Source of the DNA: Anaeromicropila populeti
Lineage (GTDB): Bacteria; Bacillota; Clostridia; Lachnospirales; Lachnospiraceae
Direction: 5' to 3'
NCBI RefSeq assembly: GCF_900112775.1
Contig: NZ_FOYZ01000006.1
Coordinates: 178,676-242,675, forward strand
Length of the DNA stretch: 64,000 bases
Below, one piece after another: positions 38,478 to 45,890 of this stretch; position 1 is the first letter of the stretch; each line of letters opens with the position of its first letter. The notes below the pieces were generated by a model that saw nothing but the letters and a program-made list of their open reading frames with translations, did not search any database and had not been told where the DNA came from. The translations under genes and the position numbers were made by a program.

Positions 38478-40220
38478 ATGGGAAAGGATTTGAACGGTTA
38501 TTATAAGTTTGAGTATAAGGAATGTGTCTTTAAGAAGAAGATAATTTATAAAAAAGGTCATATAACTATTTGTAAGAATAATATTACGTTGATTACAGGG
38601 GGGAATGGAACAGGTAAGAGCACACTTTTAGGTAGAATATACCAGAGCAATAATAGTAATAGTACATATATTTGCCAAGATAACTATGAAATTTTTAAAA
38701 AGCTTTCTGTATTGGAGAATATTACTTTTTTTCAACCTGATATTGATGAAAAGAAAGTAATACAAATATTGGAAAAATATCATATGGAAGGATTATTAAA
38801 TAAGAGTTCAGATGGTTTATCGGGTGGGGAGAAAAGAATTATTACAATTTTACGTGGAATAATGTCAGAAGATGAGCTATTGTTTTTAGATGAACCAACA
38901 AACGATTTAGATTACCAAACAGTAGATACTATTATTAAAATAATCAATGATTACAAAACTGAAAAAACATTTCTTGTGGTTACACATGACGAGAGGTTGT
39001 ATCCAATAGCTGGATGTCTATATGAGATAGTGGATCAGCAAGTTGTAATGCATGAGAATAAAGTTATAATGGAACAAAAAGTGAGTTCTCAGTGTAATGG
39101 AAAAAAGGTTTTTCAAAATAAAGCGTTTATTAATAAAGTATTCATATCTGATATTTGTGGAGTATTATGTTTATCGCTCATAGTACTTCTGTCTGTGTAT
39201 CTTTTTTATTATTTGAAAAAGGAAACAAGTGAAGAAATTGAGCGAATTCATTCGGATCAAATTGAACTGTGTAATTCAATATATTCTGAACCAACAAAAT
39301 TAGTAAATGAAGGATTTATTCCAACCAGTTTTTTAGCATATCTGAATTCTGATATTAGTTTAAATGAATTAAGTGTTGCTTTAGAAAAGGGAATTGCAAA
39401 TAGTGAGGAAAGATTTTATTGTTTGAACCTTTCTGTGGATCAAAGCATAAATTATCAGGTTTATAACTTAATAAGGTATGATTTAAGTACATCCACATTG
39501 ATAAATACATTAGATTATTGTAAATCAGATAATAACAATTTAGATCAAAACCAGCATTATATAGATACAAGTAAGTATTTTAAGTATGGTGATACCTATG
39601 AAAATCCGAATAATAATGCTATTGCGATAGAGTTTAATGATAAACTGTATCAGAATGCAATTGAAGAAATTGATACTATTTTTGAAGAAGACCTTGAAAA
39701 TATTTTAGTTGAAATAAAGTTAAACCAAGGGTACACGTTTTATGACTTTATAGTTCAAGATAAGTATAGAGAAAAATGGAAATCAAACTATTTTATTCGC
39801 TCAAACGAAACAATTGAAATCGTTGAAAATGCAAAAAATATAATGAAATTCAATAAGATAATAAAATTATGGATATTTGGAGTTGGAATATTAAGTTTTA
39901 TTATCATATATCAGACGATTATTAATTGGTTTTTGATTAAGAAAAAAATTATTATACTAAAAAATTATGGCTTTTGTAAGGCGGACATAAAAAAGGCAGT
40001 GATTCACAAGTATAATAATCCTAAAAGTTATATCATTTCTTTTATATATTCAGAGGTGTCAATGATGTTCCTATATATCTATTATGGCAATATAAAAGAA
40101 ATTAAAGATTACGCTATTATGGTATTATTGGGGGTATTTCTGATCATTACAAATAGATTACAAAAAGGTATTTATAGCTTGAATATAAGGAATTTATATA
40201 AGATTAAGGGGGAACTCTAA
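38478..40220 (+). CDS. MacB-like ABC ATPase-permease fusion 1
   Basis: 580 residues. NBD in residues 1-200: Walker A TGGNGTGKST, signature GLSGGEKRIITILRG, Walker B LLFLDEPTNDLD, His in LVVTHDERL. A helix near 215-235 leads to an extracellular domain of about 220 residues, then three helices (KLWIFGVGILSFIIIYQ and two more). This is the MacB/FtsX order with ATPase fused in front. Type VII-like ABC systems of this kind export proteins or peptides or drive mechanotransmission rather than import. It is very AT-rich. Stop overlaps the next start by one base, so the two fusions probably form a heterodimer. Confidence 0.85.
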   Translation: MGKDLNGYYKFEYKECVFKKKIIYKKGHITICKNNITLITGGNGTGKSTLLGRIYQSNNSNSTYICQDNYEIFKKLSVLENITFFQPDIDEKKVIQILEKYHMEGLLNKSSDGLSGGEKRIITILRGIMSEDELLFLDEPTNDLDYQTVDTIIKIINDYKTEKTFLVVTHDERLYPIAGCLYEIVDQQVVMHENKVIMEQKVSSQCNGKKVFQNKAFINKVFISDICGVLCLSLIVLLSVYLFYYLKKETSEEIERIHSDQIELCNSIYSEPTKLVNEGFIPTSFLAYLNSDISLNELSVALEKGIANSEERFYCLNLSVDQSINYQVYNLIRYDLSTSTLINTLDYCKSDNNNLDQNQHYIDTSKYFKYGDTYENPNNNAIAIEFNDKLYQNAIEEIDTIFEEDLENILVEIKLNQGYTFYDFIVQDKYREKWKSNYFIRSNETIEIVENAKNIMKFNKIIKLWIFGVGILSFIIIYQTIINWFLIKKKIIILKNYGFCKADIKKAVIHKYNNPKSYIISFIYSEVSMMFLYIYYGNIKEIKDYAIMVLLGVFLIITNRLQKGIYSLNIRNLYKIKGEL

Positions 40221-42055
40221 TGATTGTTAATACAAAAGTAAATCATGATTATATTAAATTAGATCAAATTAACTTTGACTTTTCAGAGTATGGAGTATAT
40301 ATAATATCCGGGAAAAATGGAACAGGAAAATCAACAATTATGAAACAACTTGTTTTTGAAGAAAATCAAATCAGATTTAATACAGAAGAGCATAAAACAA
40401 CTTATGAAAATAGCAGGAGTAGTTTGATTAGTTATATTGAACAAGATCCAGCATCCTATCATTGTTCTGTGAAGGAGTATATTTCTAAACTATTACCTTT
40501 TGATAAAAAGGATACCGTTGATTATTATATGAAAAAATTTAATATGGCTGATATTAGGTACAGTAGAAATGTAGAATCATTAAGTGGTGGAGAACTTATG
40601 AAGTTAAATCTAATAGGTGCAATTATTAAAAATACACCTTATATTATGTTAGATGAACCAACCAATAATTTAGACAATCCTTCCGTTAGAGATTTTTTAC
40701 ATATGATTTCTGAATTAGCAACTTCTCATAGTATTATTATAATTAGCCATGATCCAAGATTAAATTTTGAAAATTGTACAAAAATTTTGATTGAGGAAGA
40801 AATTATGTTACAAGAATCACATAATGGAGCTATTAATACTGCTGTACCAGAATTAATTAAGTATCCAGCGGCAAAGGTATGTAAGAATTTTTTGAAATCA
40901 CCATTTGTTATACTTACTTTTGTAGTTATGCTAATACTAATGATTTTTTATAGCTACGTAACTAATATTTTATATGGCACATTCATTAGCGATGAGCATT
41001 TGATTGACAAAGGACAAAATGTGATTGTTACGTATAAGGTAGATCAAGAATTTTCAGAGTTAAACAGTAATTATGCGAATAGCCAAAAATTAAAAATTAG
41101 TAATGCTAAGAAGTATCAAATGATATATTTTAACGACATTGCGGATATAGCAGATACAAAAGGTATTAAAAAAATAATTCTTTCAGATGATAAATATATA
41201 GATGAACTTTCGGAACAATTTTATAACAGCGATTTAATCAATGAGTTTAATATTTTTTCTGTTCCAAATGATATTATTAAAAATTATGGTGGACAACTAT
41301 TGTTGCCAATTGATATAAGAAATCTGATTTCAGGAAGACTTCCATATGATGGTGAAAATGAAGTTGTAGTTTCCAATGACTTTTTGAAGAAATATTATGG
41401 TATTGAAGATGAAAATCCTATCGGACAATTTATTAAAATACAGGATGAAAATTATGAAATAGTGGGAATTGGTTGCTACGATTTATGTATTGTTTCGTTT
41501 GATGAAACAAAAGATTATGGATTTTTTCTATATGAGAAAGGTAAAAGTGAAACGTATTTTGAAGAAATAAAAAAATATCTGGTAAGAAAAGATTTTTATA
41601 TAGATAATGGTTTATACAATTTAATTATTTATACGGATAAGCTGATAGAGAAAAAGGTTTTGAATCAATTAGTGAGTAATTATCCAGCAGAGAATTATAT
41701 TTCCTATGAATTTCAAAGTGCCTACAAAAAATATATTAATAGAAAAGGAAATATGATTATTTTAGCCTTTGATATGATATATAGTATAATTAGTTCTATC
41801 TTTATCCTATATGTATTTTATAAAATAATACAAATTAATAAGTCAAAAATTAATGCATTTGATAGTTATTACTGCCAACAACGAAAAACTTTAAAATTGT
41901 ATAAAAACTGTTTGTTCTTTTCGTATATGGCGTGTTTTCTACTTGCTAGTACAATTTCAATAATTGTGTACAAGGATACTATTGTATACTTGTTAGTGAA
42001 TGTAGTAGTTTTTACATTAGCATGGTTAGGATGGAGAAAAAAATGCATATTTTGA
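40220..42055 (+). CDS. MacB-like ABC ATPase-permease fusion 2
   Basis: 611 residues with the same architecture as fusion 1: NBD (Walker A SGKNGTGKST, signature SLSGGELMKLNLI, Walker B YIMLDEPTNNLD, His IIISHDPRL), helix near 225-250, a 250-residue extracellular domain with MacB-periplasmic-like motifs (LISGRLPYDGENEVVVSNDF, IKIQDENYEIVGIGCY) and three C-terminal helices. The extracellular domain differs from that of fusion 1. Both NBDs appear catalytically intact. It overlaps the metalloprotease gene. Confidence 0.85.
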   Translation: MIVNTKVNHDYIKLDQINFDFSEYGVYIISGKNGTGKSTIMKQLVFEENQIRFNTEEHKTTYENSRSSLISYIEQDPASYHCSVKEYISKLLPFDKKDTVDYYMKKFNMADIRYSRNVESLSGGELMKLNLIGAIIKNTPYIMLDEPTNNLDNPSVRDFLHMISELATSHSIIIISHDPRLNFENCTKILIEEEIMLQESHNGAINTAVPELIKYPAAKVCKNFLKSPFVILTFVVMLILMIFYSYVTNILYGTFISDEHLIDKGQNVIVTYKVDQEFSELNSNYANSQKLKISNAKKYQMIYFNDIADIADTKGIKKIILSDDKYIDELSEQFYNSDLINEFNIFSVPNDIIKNYGGQLLLPIDIRNLISGRLPYDGENEVVVSNDFLKKYYGIEDENPIGQFIKIQDENYEIVGIGCYDLCIVSFDETKDYGFFLYEKGKSETYFEEIKKYLVRKDFYIDNGLYNLIIYTDKLIEKKVLNQLVSNYPAENYISYEFQSAYKKYINRKGNMIILAFDMIYSIISSIFILYVFYKIIQINKSKINAFDSYYCQQRKTLKLYKNCLFFSYMACFLLASTISIIVYKDTIVYLLVNVVVFTLAWLGWRKKCIF

Positions 42056-42477
42056 AAATATTCTTTTTGTTGTACATTATGAATATAGTATCAATAATAA
42101 TTCACGAGTGTTCGCATTTATTAACTAGTTTGTTGTTTTTCGGTGGATATGAGGAGATTAGTATCGGAAACTTGTTCTATTTTCATTTTACGAAAAAGAT
42201 AAAAGTATCTCCAATAATATTTTCTGGTTATGTTAGTGTTGGGCAAGAAAAAATCATTGAGTTCTCCTATGTTAAAATTTGTGTGTTCTTTTTGATTGGT
42301 CCATTTGCAAGTTTTGTATTAGGATATTTGTTTTATTTTCAAGTAAGCACTTTATTATTTAGACTAATTGGAATATATAATATGCTTTCAGCCATTATAT
42401 TTCTACTACCATTACCAAATACAGATATGTATAATATGATAAGGGTAGTATCTTATAAAGTCAAAACTGAAAAATAA
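42043..42477 (+). CDS. M50-like membrane metalloprotease, small
   Basis: About 144 residues, largely membrane helices. The zinc motif HExxH is clear (IIIHECSHLLTSLLFFGG) in the first half, and PLPNTDMYNM near the end resembles the second M50 motif that supplies the third zinc ligand. Length is small for a site-2 protease but similar to the peptidases in peptide-export operons such as yydH of the epipeptide locus. ATG 42043 follows GGATGGAG; in-frame ATGs at 42022 and 42031 are alternatives. Likely role: cleave the anchored small proteins or their transmembrane leader. Confidence 0.7.
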   Translation: MHILKIFFLLYIMNIVSIIIHECSHLLTSLLFFGGYEEISIGNLFYFHFTKKIKVSPIIFSGYVSVGQEKIIEFSYVKICVFFLIGPFASFVLGYLFYFQVSTLLFRLIGIYNMLSAIIFLLPLPNTDMYNMIRVVSYKVKTEK

Positions 42478-42501
42478 TAAAATAGTTTCTGCTCACCATA
42501 G

Positions 42502-42633
42502 GTGAAGGAAGAATATGGTTACATTCTTTTAGATAAGTATTACAAAGGACGGTACAAACCTGTACTGGCGAATTGGAAGGTATATATTCAAGCATTTACT
42601 GTTTCTGCACGATTACAGAATTTCCACAACTAA
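42502..42633 (+). pseudogene. Possible coding remnant downstream of the cassette
   Basis: A 43-codon frame (from GTG 42502, directly after a stop) reads KEEYGYILLDKYYKGRYKPV and has protein-like composition but no ribosome site. It may be the tail of a gene cut off when the cassette arrived, or chance. Part of the 352-bp gap before rpsO. Confidence 0.3.
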
Positions 42634-42665
42634 TCATGAAGCCAAAAGGCTTCTAAGTGGCTATG

Positions 42666-42699
42666 AATGTATTCGCTTTTTTGATTTGTGTCAATTGGT
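42666..42699 (-). repeat. Direct repeat copy 2 with a second minus-strand promoter
   Basis: The 21-bp sequence of 37291-37311 recurs here (42679-42699). It again contains TTGACA on the minus strand (42694-42689), and TACATT lies at the same 17-base spacing (42671-42666), although the spacer differs. No gene follows on that strand. The copy abuts the rpsO -35 element. Confidence 0.8.
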
Positions 42700-42700
42700 A

Positions 42701-42729
42701 TTTACAAATAAAAAATTTTGTGTTATCAT
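42701..42729 (+). promoter_or_regulatory. Promoter of rpsO
   Basis: TTTACA (42701-42706), 17 bases and TATCAT (42724-42729), two bases after direct repeat copy 2. Confidence 0.7.
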
Positions 42730-42735
42730 AAAACA

Positions 42736-42828
42736 GTTGTGGGGCAAATAGCCTCGATCCAATGCTCAGGAATTGGACACTCCGACCATTTTCTTGGCAT
42801 TTGGAGATTAAAATTAGGAGGAAATGAA
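42736..42828 (+). promoter_or_regulatory. rpsO 5' leader
   Basis: About 93 bases with a hairpin TCCAAT/ATTGGA (42758-42777) and flanking GCCTCGATC and CACTCCGACC. S15 commonly represses its own mRNA through leader structures; that this is one is inferred from position. TTAGGAGG precedes the start. Confidence 0.5.
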
Positions 42829-43095
42829 ATGATTACAAGTGAAAAGAAAAAAGAAATTATTGCTGCTTATGGCAGAAATGCAGAGGATACTGGTTCACCA
42901 GAGGTACAAATTGCATTATTAACTGAAAGAATTAATCAGTTGACAGAGCATTTAAAGATCAACAAAAAAGATCACCATTCAAGAAGAGGTCTTCTTAAAA
43001 TGGTAGGTCAAAGAAGAGGTCTTTTAGAGTATTTAAAGAAGAAAAATATCGATGGCTATCGTAGTTTAATTGAAAAGTTAGGTTTAAGAAAATAA
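42829..43095 (+). CDS. rpsO: 30S ribosomal protein S15
   Basis: 88 residues from ATG 42829 after AGGAGG. The full S15 four-helix sequence is seen ([45 protein letters not shown]). It binds 16S rRNA and primes assembly of the platform. It would belong right after ribF but is displaced by about 7 kb here, and has its own promoter and terminator. Confidence 0.98.
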   Translation: MITSEKKKEIIAAYGRNAEDTGSPEVQIALLTERINQLTEHLKINKKDHHSRRGLLKMVGQRRGLLEYLKKKNIDGYRSLIEKLGLRK

Positions 43096-43107
43096 TTTTG
43101 ATGTTTG

Positions 43108-43141
43108 CTGCTGTGAAAGAATACTTTTACAGCAGTTTTTT
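43108..43141 (+). terminator. rpsO terminator
   Basis: CTGCTGTGAAAG pairs with CTTTTACAGCAG across four bases and TTTTTT follows. Confidence 0.9.
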
Positions 43142-43230
43142 CGTTAATAAATAAAGTTAATACCAGAAAGTATTTGATTTTGATAGTACATATGTTAAAA
43201 TGTGAATATACAAAAATACGGAGGGGTTTC

Positions 43231-43914
43231 ATGAAAAGGAAAATCGGAATACTAATGATGGTAACAATGTTAACATTTTGTTTATGCAGTTGTGCAAAAA
43301 AATCTGATTATTCTGGGGAAATTCAGGTTATCCAGAATGGATTGCAAAAAGATATGGAGTTAGATAGTGGTACTATTTATCGAAAAATTATAGTAAGTCC
43401 AACTAATAAGTCAATTGATAATTTTTCAAGTGAAATGATTTTAGAGTCACAGTCAGAATTTACGAAAGATGGTGAATACATTAACTGTGAGAAGAAAGAA
43501 ACTCAAAATTATAATGGCGAGATACTAGAAAGTAATTTCAAAAATGGAGAAGATGGTTACTATATTATGGATGGAGAGGGAAACTGGCAATTATATTCTG
43601 AGTATAAAACGGATTTTATGGACGAACAATATACTTATGTTGATTTAGATTTCCAAAGCAGCGATATAGAAACAATGAAGATAGAAAAAGGCGATACTGA
43701 AACAACCTATATTTTCCAAGTATCTAAGAGTTATATTAAAAGCGAGAATGAGGAACTGGGAGAAGGAAATAAGGTTAAATCTGTTCAAATAGAATGTACA
43801 TTGGATTCGGAAGGTTATCTGGCTAAGCTTAGTTGTGTGAGGGAAGATGAAACTACAATGAATGAAGCAACAGATATATTACATACAGAGATGATAATCG
43901 AGTATACAAGATAA
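43231..43914 (+). CDS. Hypothetical lipoprotein
   Basis: 227 residues from ATG 43231 behind CGGAGGGG. Signal peptide with lipobox LCSC gives a lipid-anchored extracellular protein. The mature part is Glu/Lys/Ser-rich with repeated beta strands (QNGLQKDMELDSGTIYRK, YTYVDLDFQSSDIETMKIEK), similar in composition to the Clostridial lipoproteins that lack a known function. No partner gene is evident; the next gene encodes a hemerythrin 26 bp on. Confidence 0.75.
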   Translation: MKRKIGILMMVTMLTFCLCSCAKKSDYSGEIQVIQNGLQKDMELDSGTIYRKIIVSPTNKSIDNFSSEMILESQSEFTKDGEYINCEKKETQNYNGEILESNFKNGEDGYYIMDGEGNWQLYSEYKTDFMDEQYTYVDLDFQSSDIETMKIEKGDTETTYIFQVSKSYIKSENEELGEGNKVKSVQIECTLDSEGYLAKLSCVREDETTMNEATDILHTEMIIEYTR

Positions 43915-43939
43915 ATAAAATGAAGAGCAGGTAAATGAA

Positions 43940-44368
43940 ATGTTTGATTTTAAATTTGACTGGAAAGATAGTTTGTGTACAGGAATAGAAGTAATTGATA
44001 ATCAGAATAAAGAACTATTTCGAATAGGTAGGAATATTGAGCAGCTTCTTTTAAGAAAATGTATTGGAGCGACTACACAGGAGCTGTTGAATATTGTATG
44101 TGAATTGAGGGAATATGTATCATATCACTTTTATGAGGAAGAGCGGTTGATGATGCAGGCGGGATGTAGTGATTTTGAAGAGCATAAGAAGGCACATGAG
44201 CAATTAAAAAAAATGGTTAAAGAGATAGATTGTGTGGAATTAGGGAAAAACCCTTACAAAGAAATGAAGAGAATTAAGGAATTTCTGACAGACTGGATTT
44301 TTGAGCATTTAATGATTGAGGATTTGCAGGAAGCAAAATGTATTATGAAAACGGATGGCCAAGAATAG
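43940..44368 (+). CDS. Bacteriohemerythrin-like protein with one ligand substituted
   Basis: 142 residues of the usual single-domain length. Iron ligands are recognisable in YHFYEEERLM, EEHKKAHEQ and EHLMIEDLQEA. The first ligand, normally His in IDxQH, is Asn here (VIDNQNKEL, residue 23). Such proteins bind oxygen or sense redox and metal through a di-iron site; loss of one His could change or abolish diiron binding. It follows the lipoprotein gene with an AGAGCAGG site and lies just upstream of the glycoside-degradation island. Confidence 0.85.
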   Translation: MFDFKFDWKDSLCTGIEVIDNQNKELFRIGRNIEQLLLRKCIGATTQELLNIVCELREYVSYHFYEEERLMMQAGCSDFEEHKKAHEQLKKMVKEIDCVELGKNPYKEMKRIKEFLTDWIFEHLMIEDLQEAKCIMKTDGQE

Positions 44369-44407
44369 GTTTATTTATTGGTCTTTACTTATATTTAGTT
44401 ATCCTAA

Positions 44408-44436
44408 TTGACATTAAAAAATGGCTACAGTATTAT
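44408..44436 (+). promoter_or_regulatory. Promoter in the CE3 upstream region
   Basis: TTGACA (44408-44413), 17 bases and TATTAT (44431-44436) in the 304-bp gap before the esterase gene. A further TATAAT near 44590 lacks a spaced -35. Confidence 0.55.
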
Positions 44437-44468
44437 GAGTATAAGAGTATTATATGAAATAAGGCTAT

Positions 44469-44563
44469 ATGAACAAAGAAAACTTTAGAATGTATACATA
44501 TAAGGTTAAGTGTCTAAAGAAACAAAGTAATTCTGCCATTTACTAAGCGTATTCTTTGTTCAT
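44469..44563 (+). repeat. Separated 12-bp inverted repeat upstream of CE3
   Basis: ATGAACAAAGAA (44469-44480) and TTCTTTGTTCAT (44552-44563) are perfectly complementary, 71 bases apart, between the promoter and the esterase gene. It could be a pair of regulator sites or a long-range RNA stem. Confidence 0.5.
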
Positions 44564-44671
44564 TTGGCATATACTTGCTTTTAAAAGTAGTATAATACTT
44601 ATTATAGTAAGAATATTTTACTGTTTTTATAGGTAATTTGCGTTCTTAATTGTAAAAAGGAGAAGGATTAT

Positions 44672-45805
44672 ATGAATAAGAAACAAAATTTAAAGTTTCG
44701 CTTAATAGCTAAGATGAGTTGCTTATTACTTATTATGTTTGTATGTTTTCAAAGTATAATGCCTGGTTATTCTGCTACAGCAGCTACAACTACAACTAAA
44801 ATAATGCCACTAGGTGATTCTATTACAGATTGCGATTTCTGGAGAACATTACTATTTAACAAATTAATTAGTAATGGATATGATGTTGAATTCGTAGGTT
44901 CAAGAGGTACACATGAAGGACATAGTGGTATGCTTGTTACAGATCTTGCTGCAACAAATCAATTATCTACATGGCTTTCATCAACAAATCCTGATATCGT
45001 TATGATGCATTTTGGAACAAATGACTGCTGGTGTAATAAGGGGGCAGACGCGATTCTTAATGCATATACTATATTAGTTGGGCAAATGAGGGCAAACAAT
45101 CCTAATATGATAATAGTAGTGGCACAAATTACACCGATGCAGCCTAATAATGATGCAGACTATATTGGACGTGTTGAAGAACTGAATACAGCAATGGTAA
45201 ATTGGGCAAATGAGCTGTCAACAGCTGAATCACCAATTACATTGGTGGATCAGTTTACAGGCTTTAATACAAGTACAGATACTTATGATGGAGTACATCC
45301 AAATAGTTCTGGTGGTCAAAAAATGTGTGATAAGTGGTATGAAACATTAAGTAGGATTTTATCTGCAACACCAACACCAACGGCAACACCAATAGCAACA
45401 CCAACACCAACGGCAACACCAACGGCAACACCAACGGCAACACCAACACCAACAGCAACACCAACAGTAACGGCAACACCAACAGCAACACCAACAGTAA
45501 CGGCAACACCAATAGCAACAGGCTTAAAATTAACAGCTGAAACAAATGCATGGTCAACTGGTTATACCATGAATGTAACTATAAAAAATACATCAAATAC
45601 TACGGTAAATAACTGGAAACTAATTGTAAATAAAGCAGATTTCAATATCTCCAATATTTGGTGCGCAAATATTGTGGAATCAGGAGATACTTTTATAATT
45701 ACACCAATGTCTTGGAATCAGACAATTAGTGCTGGTTGTTCAGTTAACTTTGGTTTCCAAGGTGTAGGAAGCCCAGTTGCTGATTTTTCATATATGCTTG
45801 AATAA
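44672..45805 (+). CDS. Secreted CE3 acetyl xylan esterase with CBM2
   Basis: 377 residues: signal peptide to about 37; SGNH-hydrolase domain with GDSITD (nucleophile Ser), GTND and DGVHPN (Asp/His), the CE3 pattern, to about 232; a Thr-Pro linker; and a C-terminal CBM2-like domain (LKLTAETNAWSTGYTMNVTI, NNWKLIVN, SWNQTISAG). CE3 enzymes remove acetyl groups from xylan so that xylanases can act; the CBM2 anchors the enzyme on cellulose or xylan. It stands alone but next to the GH9/scaffoldin pair. Enzyme specificity is inferred from family. Confidence 0.88.
   Translation: MNKKQNLKFRLIAKMSCLLLIMFVCFQSIMPGYSATAATTTTKIMPLGDSITDCDFWRTLLFNKLISNGYDVEFVGSRGTHEGHSGMLVTDLAATNQLSTWLSSTNPDIVMMHFGTNDCWCNKGADAILNAYTILVGQMRANNPNMIIVVAQITPMQPNNDADYIGRVEELNTAMVNWANELSTAESPITLVDQFTGFNTSTDTYDGVHPNSSGGQKMCDKWYETLSRILSATPTPTATPIATPTPTATPTATPTATPTPTATPTVTATPTATPTVTATPIATGLKLTAETNAWSTGYTMNVTIKNTSNTTVNNWKLIVNKADFNISNIWCANIVESGDTFIITPMSWNQTISAGCSVNFGFQGVGSPVADFSYMLE
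45368..45522 (+). repeat. Thr-Pro-Ala linker repeat in the CE3 gene
   Basis: Tandem ACCAACACCAACGGCAAC-type units encode PTATPT repeats. The unit differs from the TPTPVV units in the GH53 and scaffoldin genes. Confidence 0.85.
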
Positions 45806-45845
45806 TTACTGAATGATTTGAATTAGTAAATGGCAGACTAAAAAG

Positions 45846-45885
45846 AATCCCAGATAACGCATTAAGTAAACGCTATCTGGGATTT
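45846..45885 (+). terminator. Bidirectional terminator between CE3 and GH9
   Basis: AATCCCAGATA and TATCTGGGATT pair across an 18-base loop that holds a further weak CG pairing; T- and A-rich flanks let it serve both convergent genes. Confidence 0.8.
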
Positions 45886-45890
45886 ATTTA

